A stretch of DNA of 42,959 nt, from positions 5,992 to 48,950 of the forward strand of contig JAHBMJ010000230.1 of assembly GCA_018398765.1 (NCBI GenBank), given 5' to 3'. The translations under genes and the position numbers were made by a program. Below are positions 19,190 to 29,548 of the stretch, piece after piece. The notes beneath the pieces are model-generated. The model ran no database searches. It saw only the letters and a list, made by a program, of their open reading frames with translations, and was not told the DNA's origin. The stretch's first letter is position 1; each line of letters starts with the position of its first letter. The stretch comes from Chromera velia (lineage: Eukaryota; Sar; Chromeraceae).

Positions 19190-19240
19190 TTTTTCTTTCT
19201 TCCTTCCTTTCTTTCTTCCTTCCTTTCTTCCTTCTTTACT
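19058..19240. repeat. (CTTT)n pyrimidine tract
   Basis: About 180 bp of CTTT with CTGT and CCTT interruptions. Phe/Ser/Leu or Lys/Arg/Glu open frames across it are repeat artefacts. Confidence 0.9.
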
Positions 19241-20540
19241 TCCTGAATGAGACTTTCCACTTGCAGCTGCACGGTGAGACACTCACTGCCTTGCTTAGCA
19301 CTAGACTGTCGCTCGGTCTCTTGTCCTTTTTCGTTGATCGCCCGTGAAGGCTTTGATTTCGAATGGGTTTCTTCCAGCTGTGTCATGGTCCGTTCGTTTT
19401 TCAGTTGCATGGTCGCATCCCCATGGTCGATAGCTGCTTGACATCGGGTTTGGACCCAGGGTGACAGACCATGCTCGGTTTATGTGGTACAAATGCATAC
19501 GTGCTTGCCCATCAAGCCAATGGCAGATTTTCTGACAGCCGGCAGCTGCATGTAGCTGGCTTCCATGCCACTACGGCAAAACGTTGGCAGGCGACGTAGG
19601 TCTTCCGTTGTCAGAGACTTTGTCTGTTCTTGCGTCATTTGTCTTAAGATGAGGGGAGGGTGGGGGGGCACAACAATGCTGAGCTGAACGCATATGCAGC
19701 GGGACCAATAGGGGGGCACGCAGGGCAAAGTGAACATAGCAGTACATGCACAGATCGAGCACGTCTCTATGGACCTCTCGGGAGTCACCGACGTGAATGC
19801 ACACGCATGCAGGGCCGGATGACCGATCGATGGAGGAGCCATGCAGCCAGGGATATTCAGAGGCCGGCCGGGGATGTTTTCATCAATGATAGACAATGAC
19901 AGAGATGCGCGTGCTTGTTGTCCATGCATGCGACCATGTGTGATCCTTCAGTGTTTCCGTATGTTGTGAACTTTACTGGTCCCTTGAGGAGCTCCTCTTC
20001 ATTCCTCGTTGGCTACATTCTCCGCGTGCCTCTCCTTCTCTTGTTGGTTGCGATCTCCTCTCTACAGAAGCCAAAACAAGGTCCTCAAGCCATAAAAGCA
20101 AGCAAGGTGGGACGAAAAGTCTCTTTCTGACTGTCTCGGTCTACCTGTTTGTCCGTCTGTCTGCCTGTTGCTCTTTGTAAACATATAGTCTGCCTGCCTG
20201 CCACTCTGTTTGTCCGTTTGTTCGTCTGTCAGCCCAAAAAGGAGACAGAAAAAAGAAAAACAAATAGTCTGTCAGCCCACTGTGTGGAAGAGAAAGAACA
20301 AGAAAAAAAGAATTTAAAGAAGAAGAACAAAAAGTCTGTCACCCCATAGTGACTCCGTGAAAGAAAAAGGAAGAGAAGGAAAAAAGAAGAAGAAGAATAG
20401 TCAGCCGGTCTATGCGGCCGTTGCTATTGCTCCGTCTGTCCGTCCAATTCCCTTCGCTTACTTCTGCCTCTTCACTGCTCCCTCCGTACAGTAAACTGAA
20501 GGCACGCGCGCGGCCGGGAAAGCCTTAGGGCAGAGGAGGA
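19241..20540. other. Gene-poor stretch
   Basis: Contains overlapping open frames up to 149 codons on the minus strand (19480-19929) without recognisable motifs. It also holds clusters of CTGTCTGCCTG and purine-rich AGAAAA blocks (20120-20400). I see no gene I can defend. Confidence 0.4.
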
Positions 20541-20850
20541 GGGATGGACGGACGGATGGATGGATGGACGGACGGACAGATGGACGGACGAACGGACGCA
20601 TGGATGGATGGATGGATGGATGGAGTAGCCCCACCCACGAATCCGTCGATCGATCGATCGGTAATGTCCATGTGCGTGCATGAACTCTTTTATTTCAATT
20701 GTTTTTTCATTCTCCCTGCTTCTCCCTCCGACTTCTGACATACAACCACCTACCTGGGGGAGTGGGGGAAAGGGTAGAGGAGGAGAGAAATGAAAGGATG
20801 GATGAATGGATGGATAGTGGATGGTTGGAGGGATAGATGGATGGTGGGTG
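20541..20850. repeat. GGAC/GGAT minisatellites
   Basis: Two blocks, 20541-20625 and about 20790-20850, of GGAC, GGAT and GGATGGTTGGAGG units. The second shares the TGGATGGTTGGAGGGA unit with the array near 22900-23030. Confidence 0.8.
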
Positions 20851-21751
20851 GTCTTCCCCAGTGCGTTTTTGTTCGTTCGTCTCATGGGTCATCTTTTGTG
20901 GGTCGTTTTTCGTGGATACTGTTCTTTTATGGGTCATTTTTCGTTTCCTCACTGCGCAATGCTCTTCTCACATTGAAGAAGAAGAAGAGGCAGGTGCAGG
21001 TACAGTAGGTACAGCAAATAGGAGTGCGTTCCTTAATTTTTTTTTTATTTGCATGCCAGCCAGCCAGTCTGGGCCAAAAGAGCGGGAGAGAGGAGAGGAG
21101 AGAAGCGATCGACACCTGCCTGAATGTTCCTGTCGGTCGTCACACACCCTCGTTTGTTCATTTACTCATTTATTCGTCTCCTCTCGCAACGCATCCTCAG
21201 AAGGGGAAGGTAATCCTATTCTGGGGGGGGAGCGGTAACAGCGACAGACAGAGTGAAATTGTCGCTCGCTCTCTCCACTTGTTTGTATGGATGGAAAAGG
21301 GGGAAGACGGGAGCGTGTGAAGTAAACACTTGAGTGCTCTGACGCGTTGGAGCTTTTTTTGTTCCCCTTGCTTGCTTGCATGTTTCCGTCTCTCTCTCTG
21401 AAAGGAAGCCTCTCTTGTCTTCTCTTTTCCTTTCGGGGGGGGAAACATGCAGCCGTAAACGGTGGACGGAAGGAACAATGGCTTGTCTTTTTATTTGTTG
21501 GCTGGTTGGAAGTTCTTAGGAGGGATCGTTTCGCCCCCTCTCCTCCCTCTTCTCCTGTCCTCTCTTCCCCAGTGCGTTTTTGTTTGTTCGTCTCTCCCAA
21601 TCTGTTTGCACCTTTGTCTGTTCGTCTGTCTCGCTGCCTCAGTAGTTCATATGAAGTGCGTGCGTCGAGAGGAGAAAACCGTGTTCTCTTTCTCCCAAAA
21701 ATCCGTTTTTCTTGATGCACACGTGCGACATCTCTCTCTGCAAGCGTGATT

Positions 21752-22053
21752 GAGTCTGTGAGCGAGTCACGCAAACCACCAAAACAAGAAGAGAAGGACA
21801 AACAAGTCCATAGAGTGAATGTAGAAAGGAGAGGGAGAGGGTATAAAGGGGGAGCCGGGGGGGATTTTTGGGTGGGTGAAACTCGGGGCTGATGTGGTGG
21901 CAGCGGATTGATCCGACAATCGAGGGGGGAATTTAGGATGAGATTGGGTGTATGCGCCTGGAAAGATTTTTTTCTCGATCTGTCCCTCACACGTTTATTC
22001 TTCCCTGCATGCCTTGCGGGACTGTCAAGGATATATGCATGCAAGCAAAAAGG
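21752..22053 (+). repeat. Tandem duplication, copy 1 (about 0.3 kb)
   Basis: Starts GAGTCTGTGAGCGAGTCACG and ends GCATGCAAGCAAAAAGG. Copy 2 lies 327 bp downstream. The interior is highly similar with small indels, including a T7 tract and the block AAACTCGGGGCTGATGTGG. Confidence 0.9.
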
Positions 22054-22078
22054 TAGATCTCTAAAACAAGAAGTCTGT

Positions 22079-22376
22079 GAGTCTGTGAGCGAGTCACGCA
22101 AACCACCAAAACAAGAAGAGAAGGACAAACAAGTCTATGGGGTGAAACTAGACAGGAGAGGGAGAGGGTATGAAGGGGGAGCCGGGAGTATTTTTGGATG
22201 GGTGAAACTCGGGGCTGATGTGGTGGCAGCGGATTGATCCGACGATCAGGAGGGGATTCCCCAGGGTAATTTAGGATGAGATTGGGTGCATACGCTTAGA
22301 AAGATTTGTTTTTTGATCTGTCCCTCACACGTCCATTCTTCCCTGCCTAGCGGGACTGTGCATGCAAGCAAAAAGG
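22079..22376 (+). repeat. Tandem duplication, copy 2
   Basis: Second copy of 21752-22053, diverged by scattered substitutions and indels. It ends 64 bp before the N gap, so the array may continue inside the gap. Confidence 0.9.
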
Positions 22377-22440
22377 CACATACGAATGAAATACGGGGGG
22401 GGGGCGGCTACGTTTTCGAAGCCTTTGCGCTGGCCCCGGG

Positions 22441-22766
22441 NNNNNNNNNNNNNNNNNNNNNNNNNNNNNNNNNNNNNNNNNNNNNNNNNNNNNNNNNNNN
22501 NNNNNNNNNNNNNNNNNNNNNNNNNNNNNNNNNNNNNNNNNNNNNNNNNNNNNNNNNNNNNNNNNNNNNNNNNNNNNNNNNNNNNNNNNNNNNNNNNNNN
22601 NNNNNNNNNNNNNNNNNNNNNNNNNNNNNNNNNNNNNNNNNNNNNNNNNNNNNNNNNNNNNNNNNNNNNNNNNNNNNNNNNNNNNNNNNNNNNNNNNNNN
22701 NNNNNNNNNNNNNNNNNNNNNNNNNNNNNNNNNNNNNNNNNNNNNNNNNNNNNNNNNNNNNNNNNN
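22441..22766. other. Assembly gap (326 N)
   Basis: Unsequenced bases. The gap follows a tandem duplication and a G8 run (GGGGGGGGCGGC), both common causes of assembly breaks. Confidence 1.
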
Positions 22767-22898
22767 ACCCCCAGCTGCCTCGCAGGCCGACCGGATCATG
22801 CATGGATGCGGTCGGCTTTTCGGGCATGATGAAACCTCCTCATGCAGCTATATCCAGACATTCTATGAACATTGTCCTCATCTTTGATCTTTGCAGCG

Positions 22899-23030
22899 GA
22901 TGAATGGATGGATGGTGGATGGTTGGAGGGATGGATGGATGGACGGACGGATAGATGGACAGATGGATGGATAGATGAACGGATGGATGGATGGGTGGTG
23001 GATGGTTGGAGGGATGAATGGATAGATGGT
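22899..23030. repeat. GGAT minisatellite
   Basis: GGATGGATGG units with GGTTGGAGGGATGG and GGACGG variants, the same family as at 20541-20850. A short AGAC microsatellite follows at 23208-23236. Confidence 0.85.
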
Positions 23031-23204
23031 GTCGAGGCGAGACCGTCACAGTAGGCAGACATGGGACCGCGTTCAGGAAATGAACAAAGAAAGGGGAATG
23101 AAGGGAACGAAAGAAAGGAAAGCGTGGGAGAAGAGAGGATAGAAGAGAAAGTATACGGACACTCTCCCTCATTACACTCTCTCCTTCGCTCACTCAGGTT
23201 TCAC

Positions 23205-23239
<35 letters not shown>

Positions 23240-23629
23240 TAGGCAGACAGAGTCCGTTTTCCTTTTTTACTATAATCTCCCTCTCCTTTCCTTTCCTTTC
23301 TGTCGTTTCCTTCCTTCCCTGCCCAAATGCAAAGTCCGGCAAAGTCTCTCCCGACCGTTTCTCGTCTCTTTTTCTTTTCACCAGTATGTCTCCGCCCTTC
23401 GAACGAACGAACTTTTGTTTCTCTGCATGCTCTCGTCAGGAGGAGAAAGAACAAAAAAATAGAGTTCCATCCAGCGAAAGGTAATAGAAGAACAATTGAG
23501 CGAAAGATCGAGGGAGAAGAGAGATCCACCATCCATCCATCCCTCTAACCATCCACTTGTACAAATAGGGTTTAATACTTAATCAACAGAAAGGGATCAA
23601 CACACCTGTCGTTGTCACCGTTCTTCCTG

Positions 23630-23646
23630 CACCAGTTGTACTGGTG
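23630..23646. repeat. Perfect palindrome beside the transposon end
   Basis: CACCAGTTGTACTGGTG forms a 7-bp stem with a 3-nt loop. It ends 9 bp before the left terminal inverted repeat. Confidence 0.7.
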
Positions 23647-23655
23647 CTATTTCGT

Positions 23656-23850
23656 ATGCCGGGGCCCGCCGGGTTCTTTTTTGCCCCCCCAAAGCGGCGC
23701 TTCGCCGCCGAAAACTCGACTGAACCAACCAAGTAGCCTCCAGAGCTGAAAGTTGGAGGATTTCTTACCTATCCCACTCCTATCAATTCTATGGAACAGA
23801 ATCTCCAGACTTCAACTATAGCTAGTGCACCAGCAGTTTCCTGTTTGCCA
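23656..23850 (+). repeat. Left terminal inverted repeat
   Basis: Runs from ATGCCGGGGCCCGCC to GTTTGCCA. By hand, the inner 154 aligned bases differ from the right copy at about 23 positions, mostly transitions. It contains a small hairpin, CGGCGCTTCGCCG. Confidence 0.9.
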
Positions 23851-23894
23851 GTTTATTTTTTGAAAAAAATTCATGTCCGCTCCCTTCCGTCTCC

Positions 23895-25494
23895 ATGGCT
23901 GCTGAAAGTGTGGAGGCAGCCATCGCGGCAGTGAGGCAGTGCAGAAGCATATTTCTAGATGAGGGACCCATCACGGCCCTAATTTTAGCGTTGGAAAGAA
24001 AGTCGGCCCCCCTTGAAGAGAAGAAAAACGGAGTCCTTAAATTGTTTGACTCGCTCCAATCGAAGATGACCAACTCTTTCTCTATTTTGTTCAAAAATCT
24101 GCTCTCGTCGACAATGCGGAGGCCTGAGTACGGGGCCAGGGAGGCCCCAAAAGAAATCCCAGGGCACTGGGTTACGAGGGGCTGGGCCTTTTTTGACTTG
24201 TGCAAGGACGAATTCAATGAATTTCACGCTTCATTGAATTGGTTGTCCTACAGATTGCGTGTGTTAAACGGCCTTAAGTACTTCGCGTTGAAGTACCGAG
24301 TCCTCTTGCTTGCTACTTACCAGACGGACATTCTGATAGGGTTCCTCGGACCTCACTACGTGTGGGGGAGGGTCGTTCTGGGACTGGGGGAAGTAGATGC
24401 GTCAGCCGAGCAGGACGACATTCCGAAAGGTGATTCAATACATCTTTCTCCCCCAATGAAGCAGTGCTGGTCACACTGCGGAGGGGTGTTTGGACCGGGA
24501 AAATGGAAGAATAGGTGCATGGATGCATGAGTGCATGAACAGATGGATGGACCCTGCCTGCCTGCCTGTACTTGCCTGCCTGCCTCTCTGCCCAGCTGCC
24601 CGCCTGCCTGCCTGCCTGCCTTGCGTGCTTTGCCTGCCTGCCTGCCTGCCTTGCCTTGCCAGGCTTGCCTACCTGCCTGCCTGCCTGCCTTGCCTGTCTG
24701 CCTTGCCTGCCTACCTTGCCTGCCTACCTTGTCTGCCTGCCTTGTCTGCCTGCCTGTCTGCCGGGCTGTTCGCCTGCCTGCCTGCCTGGTGATGGATGGA
24801 GGGATAAATGACTTGATGGTGTATGTGCGCCTCTGTGAGTGCAGAGGTGATTTGTGGAGTGGATCCCGTATTCGACATGACGGACGAGAGGATGCGTGCC
24901 TTGCTGACGACGAACTACAAGCCCGAGGAGGAGGTGACCTCGGAGGAAGAAGGAGCGGAGGGAGGAGGGGGGAAGAAGAGAAAGCTGAAGAAAAGGCAGC
25001 CCCAAAATGATGCGAAGAGGCGAAAGGCAGTGGAGCGCCTCCTCAAGATGGAGGCCGTCCAATTCAGGACAGCCATAGAGCGCCCCTGCGTTGTCCATCT
25101 GAGGGGAAAGGCGATCCAGGGTGTGCTGCCTGGGTTGCAGGTCGATGCCGTCTTTAACCGATGGTTCGGAGTGGAGGGGGGTGTAGCAAGACGGCTCCTT
25201 CGTCCTTCCATTTACATGTCGTTCAGCAGCAGCAGGGTGGGGTTGGCGTCCCTTCACCTGGTGTATGATGTCCCAGACAACCCTGCAGCAATGGAGCGGG
25301 TAACGTTTGTGGCCTCTTTTTCTTCCTTTGCTGCACCAGCACCTGCAGCAGCGGCTGCAGCAGCGGCTGCAGCAGGAGCAGATGTCCTTCAGATGGCTTG
25401 GAGTGGGCCGCCACTCCCTTTTCAGCCTTCGGCGCCCACAGAGGATTCGGCCGATGACGGACAGGATAAAGTCTACTTTGATTTTGATGTTTGA
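23895..25494 (+). CDS. Element protein A, unknown function, two exons (394 aa)
   Basis: Exon 1 23895-24429 and exon 2 24845-25494 join across a GTGATT...GAGTGCAG intron and close exactly in frame (1185 nt). The start is ATG in a CTCCATGGCTG context just inside the left TIR. Residues 1-178 are helical and rich in Leu/Phe/Trp/Tyr (for example WLSYRLRVLNGLKYFALKY). Residues about 206-217 are acidic, and 222-229 are a KKRKLKKR cluster that could be a nuclear signal. The region PCVVHLRGKAIQGVLPGL to RPSIYMSFSSSRVG looks like a folded beta-rich domain. An Ala run and an acidic DKVYFDFDV end follow. No family is recognised; a DNA-binding or transposition accessory role is an inference from position only. 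Confidence 0.7.
24551..24790. repeat. (CCTG)n microsatellite inside the intron of element gene A
   Basis: CCTG and CTTGCCTG units fill more than half of the 415-nt intron. Cys/Leu/Pro-rich frames here are artefacts. Since the tract lies inside the element, it could be a source of length polymorphism between copies. Confidence 0.9.
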
Positions 25495-25912
25495 GTCATT
25501 GAGGTTTGAGGTTTGAGGTTTGATTTTAAATAAAAAACCGTTCATTTAAATTCTATTTTAAATTTTAATTTATGCTTAAAGTATACTTATAATTTAAATT
25601 CTTTTTGATCGAAGTATAAAATTTAAACTGAGAAATTCTAGTTTGAAATATAGTTGACGGTTAATGTATTTCATTTAAATTATAGTTTATATGCTTTATA
25701 TATATACTTTATTTATTGATTTATAAATTCTAGTTAAAAATATAGTTGACGATTAATATCAATGCTATGCTATGCTACGTAAATATACGTCACCTGAATT
25801 CTATTTTGAATTATGGTTTATAGTTAACTAGATACTTAATCTACTTAATTTAAATTAGAGTTTAAATGACTTAAAATTTAATGCTTAAAATTTATATGCT
25901 ATTAATTTTTTT
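25495..25912. other. AT-rich spacer between convergent element genes
   Basis: About 420 bp of AAATTTAAA-type sequence between the two stop codons. The motif TTCTAGTT(A/T)AAATATAGTTGACG(A/G)TTAAT occurs twice (about 25637 and 25728). It probably holds both 3' ends; AATAAA-like strings are present but none is decisive. Confidence 0.6.
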
Positions 25913-27112
25913 TTACATGTTTTCATCTTGGTCCTGAACGTCTTCAACGAAATCAAGCTCAACAGATATGTCTAAATCGGCATCGGAATCAGCCTCACTC
26001 TCTGACGAGAGGTCTTTCTTCTCACCTGGTGTAAGCATTAGTTCAAGGCGGGAAGCGGTCCGCGCCTCTGTCCTTCTGTCGGCGGTACTGGAAGCTGAAA
26101 AGGTCTGCAAGAGATGGCCAGTCACTAGCCGACGGCCCATGTCCAGGTCTCTTCCCTTCCACTTTTCCGTTGGGGCCTTTGTGCCAAACGAACCATGACT
26201 TGAGGCGCCTTTTGATGAAAAGGCTTCCTTGATGACCCAGTTGAAGGCTTCATGAGCCTGCATATTAAAGACCCTCCCATAAGACCCCCTCGTTCTCATC
26301 CAATACCAGGCATGCTCAAGCCTGTGGAGGGTCCCATTCCACTTTACCCCCGTATGCTTATGAATCTGCAGAAAAAGATCTTTCAACTGCCACAACGCAG
26401 CTGCGTAGTTTCCTGCCCCTTTCATATCCAAATCTGTTGTCATACGAAGAACATGTAGGCACCGAAACAACGATGTCTGCATGATCCTCTCTTTTGTGTC
26501 CGTCATGTGGCACATGCGGAACATGTCTTTGTGCTGAAGGGACAGCTTCACAACAGTCCGCCCCTGCAGACTCTTCTTTGGCAAGACGAACTTTGGGGCA
26601 GTTGGCTTCTTCAAGAGCTCCGGATTGACTACCAAAATCAGTGTGTCTGTGTTGATCAGGATGCTGTCCCTTGAAAGAGAGTTCATCTTGTGCAGGACTT
26701 TCCGTCCGCACTGCTTGCCCTCCTCGTTTGGCTTGAGAGGGCAGTTGCACTCATGACGGCAAAGGGGCTGGATCTTGGCTTTCTTTGTCTCCTCCCCCCC
26801 TTTCCTTTTCGCTTCCTCCTCTTCCTCACAGGGGGGGGGAATTTCGTCCCCCTCTTCTGCATTCAGCTCAGCCTCACTCGCAGAGGACCCCCCCCCTTGC
26901 CTGCATTCCTGACACATGCAGGCACTTCTCCACATGGTCGTGCGAAAACGGCGAATGCAGATGAATTCTGCCGCACGCATCGCAAGGTGGAGGACATCGG
27001 GCTAGACCTCTTTGATTCATGAGGGCCACCGCCACGGCCCCACGCTGCCTTTGCAGACCCATCGGTAGCAATCTGTCGAGTGCTTTCCAGAACATGCGCA
27101 GCCTGCATTGAA

Positions 27113-27116
27113 CTGA

Positions 27117-27156
<40 letters not shown>

Positions 27157-27162
27157 ACATAT

Positions 27163-27223
<61 letters not shown>

Positions 27224-27224
27224 C
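27113..27224 (-). repeat. Intron consisting of (CT)n(TG)n
   Basis: On the sense (minus) strand the proposed 112-nt intron starts GTCTCTCTCTCT, changes to TGTGTG with a few TA interruptions, and ends TGGTCAG. Almost no other sequence is present. Confidence 0.75.
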
Positions 27225-27802
27225 CCACTTTTGCATCGTAGCTTTGATATGTCCTCGTCGGGGCTGAGTCAGGGGGTGGAGGGTCTAAGTAGGACCTGGT
27301 TAGTCTTCGGGGGTTGAAATTGGCATCCTTCGAAACCCACTTCTTGAGCCCCTTGAGGGTCTGCATCTCTTTGTCATTCTGAAAACAGTTGCCGCAGGAC
27401 GCAGCGCAACTCACCCCTGCATATCCCTTTCCCTTGAGTTCAGCGCTCTGGTCTACAGTCCCGTAGAATTCTATTTGCATGCAGAAAGAGAAAAAGAAAC
27501 AGGGGAATTATTATGGGATAGAGTGAGAGAGAGAAAGAGGGGAAGGGAGCGGAAGGGAGGGGTGGGGAGACCAACCTTGACAGTTTTTCCTGCGTGTGGG
27601 CCTTTTTGAAGAACGATCCCGGTCGTCGAGAGAAGGGTCCCCCCAGTCTTGATCTCTAGGGCCTCGAAGAGGGAGGTGATGGTGTTGACATTCTCCTGCC
27701 AATTAGCAATGCCGAGGCAGCAAGAGAGATCAACTCTGTACAGTGCCTCATTTAGGATACAGAGGGGCCGCATCATGAGTAAAACACACCCGCCCCCTGC
27801 AC

Positions 27803-27860
27803 ATACAGACACACACACACACACACACACACACATGTGCACACACACACACACATACAT

Positions 27861-27904
<44 letters not shown>

Positions 27905-27905
27905 G
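27803..27905 (-). repeat. (CT)n(TG)n tract inside the first intron of element gene B
   Basis: The same repeat pair as in intron 3, again CT first and TG second on the sense strand, followed by TGTATGTGCAG. In my model it lies inside a 228-nt intron (27736-27963). An alternative 120-nt intron (27797-27916) would be almost purely this repeat but would leave TGA in the preceding exon. Confidence 0.85.
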
Positions 27906-29342
27906 GAGAGACCAACCGTCAGCCAGGCCAGACCCAGAGGAGCCATCGATGGAGACGACTCACTCTTGGCCGATGACTCCTTCTTCTGAGAGGTCCGCGT
28001 TGGTAGAGAAGTATTCCCCCCCCCACTCATCTTCCATCAGAAGCCGTATGTAGTCTGCAGGATTGACTGTGAATGCAGTAAAATATTTCCCCCTTCCCTC
28101 CTTGTCTTTCTCCTTCAATTTTTTTCCCACCTCCCCAACCAACTTGGAGCACGGTCGGAAGAACCCCTGCTCACGAAGCTTCTTTTGCAAGTCACACAGG
28201 GGCCCAAACATATCCTTGGGGTCTGGGACACCCTCGAACCCCAGAAACCTTCTCAGCCTCCCCAACTTTGTCCGGGTGAGGCCATTGCGCAGACAATAGT
28301 CGAGCCAATCGGCTAGAGTTCTCTTCCATTTCTTGTGGAGCGAGAAATTCAGACTCTTTGCCTGCTTGCTCTTGATCTTGCACATCTTGTTCAACCCCCT
28401 CACTCTTTTAAGTCTCTTTTTGATGTGAAGGGGCATGTCTGCTCTGTTTTCCCTCTCTGTGTCTACAAAACGATACCCCCCCTGCTGTGTGTTCTCTGCA
28501 ATCTTCTCGGCCAATTCCATTTCTTTGATGGGGGAGGCCTTGCACGCGATCGAAGCAAAGGCCGATGTGAGGCCTTCCGCACGCTCTTCTGCGGGCAGGC
28601 CTTTCAGCCCATACAGGTCATCTACTAGCCCAACCACTGCGGTCGTCTTGTCGGCCAATTTTTCTGCACCCTTCCCTGACCTCTCATAGTCTCGGGGGTC
28701 AAGGATGGGCGCTCCATGGAAGGACGGGGCGTCCTGACAACTGTTGAGCTTCTCAATCGTGTTGGCTCGATTTCGGCGGCCGTTCTCGTAGCTGCCGTTA
28801 GCAGCGTCGGGGTTCTCCTCGGGAATAGGAGGCAAGGGAGCTGCAGAAGAAAGCGCATCTGCGGCCTTTTTGTACTTATCATGAAGGGGCCAAGACGGGG
28901 CATCAGATGCAAATCGCTTCACAACGTGCCCCCAATACATCCCCGGCTGCTCACTCATCCGTCTCTTCCTTTTATACTGCTCTTGCTGGTAGGCATCTCG
29001 CTCCCGCTGTTGCTGTTCGGTCCACACTGCAGTGAAAGGCGGCATTTCTCTGTCCCTATAGGCCTTGATGGCCTCTAGCCCTGCTATGTGGCGGGGCCTT
29101 TCCAACGCAGGAGACGAACCGCACATGGTTGAGACAAGGTTGGTACGGTACTCTCCTAAGGGTACATGTCTGTCCTTCAGACCTTCTGCTTCTGCTCTTG
29201 TAGGTCTCCCTCCCACTCCTTTACACCCCTTCAAAGATTTGGGCGGTGGGAGCGGTGGCATCGCGGCTTGCAACACGGCTCAGTCTGGAACTGAGCTCAA
29301 ACAACAGTGAACAACACCTAAGAAATAAAAGTCTATACACAT

Positions 29343-29548
29343 TGCCAAAGAGGAAACTGCTAGTGCAGAGGCTATAGGTTGAGTCTGCAAATTCTGTTCC
29401 ATAGAATTGATGAGAGTGGGATGGGTGAGAAATTCCCTAACTTTCAGCTCTGGAGGCCACTTGGTTAGTTCAGTTGAGTTTTTGGCAGCGAAGCGCCGCC
29501 TACATATGGGCGAGGGGGAGCAAAAAGGAACCCTGCGGGCCCCGGCAT
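29343..29548 (-). repeat. Right terminal inverted repeat
   Basis: Inverse of the left repeat. It is about 11 bp longer because of extra bases around a CATATG segment near 29504. Conserved blocks include CCTCCAGAGCTGAAAGTT and TCAATTCTATGGAACAGAAT. Confidence 0.9.

Larger units (their letters stand above)
25913..29261 (-). pseudogene. Element protein B, candidate transposase, four exons with one frame break
   Basis: Minus-strand model: ATG 29261; exons 29261-27964, 27735-27572, 27470-27225 and 27112-25913. Phases agree at every junction, but the last exon holds one base too many: the frame reading FWKALDRLLPMGLQ and the Cys/His cluster CPPPCDACGRIHLH ends at TGA (26874). The frame that continues to 25913 opens after a TAG near 27004. 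Dropping one base of the C9 tract at 26888-26896 would join them (968 codons with the stop). Downstream are an acidic/Cys cluster (CRHECNCPL), basic and hydrophobic stretches, and NMQAHEAFNWVIKEAF, which recalls the third catalytic Glu region of MULE-like DDE transposases. No superfamily is assigned. The tail is acidic. Confidence 0.6.
23656..29548. mobile_element. Novel TIR-bounded DNA element (5.9 kb, two convergent genes)
   Basis: The two ends are long inverse copies of each other: both begin ATGCCGGGGCCCGC and stay alignable for about 195-206 bp. Between them lie one plus-strand spliced gene (23895-25494) and one minus-strand spliced gene (25913-29261), facing each other across an AT-rich spacer. 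No gene outside these two is present. The arrangement is that of an autonomous DNA transposon with an accessory protein. Neither gene matches a superfamily I know. If the true ends are GCCGGGG and CCCCGGC, the flanks share AT as a 2-bp target duplication; otherwise none is obvious. Confidence 0.85.

Noticed and set aside
24551-24811. Cys/Leu/Pro-rich open frames (apparent cysteine-rich secreted protein)
   Set aside because: They are translations of the CCTG microsatellite inside an intron.
27797-27916. Alternative first intron of element gene B with donor GTTGGTCTC
   Set aside because: It gives a nearly pure repeat intron but keeps TGA (27960-27962) in frame. The GTGAGT donor at 27963 with the acceptor before 27735 avoids the stop and also keeps phase. 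RNA data could reverse this choice.
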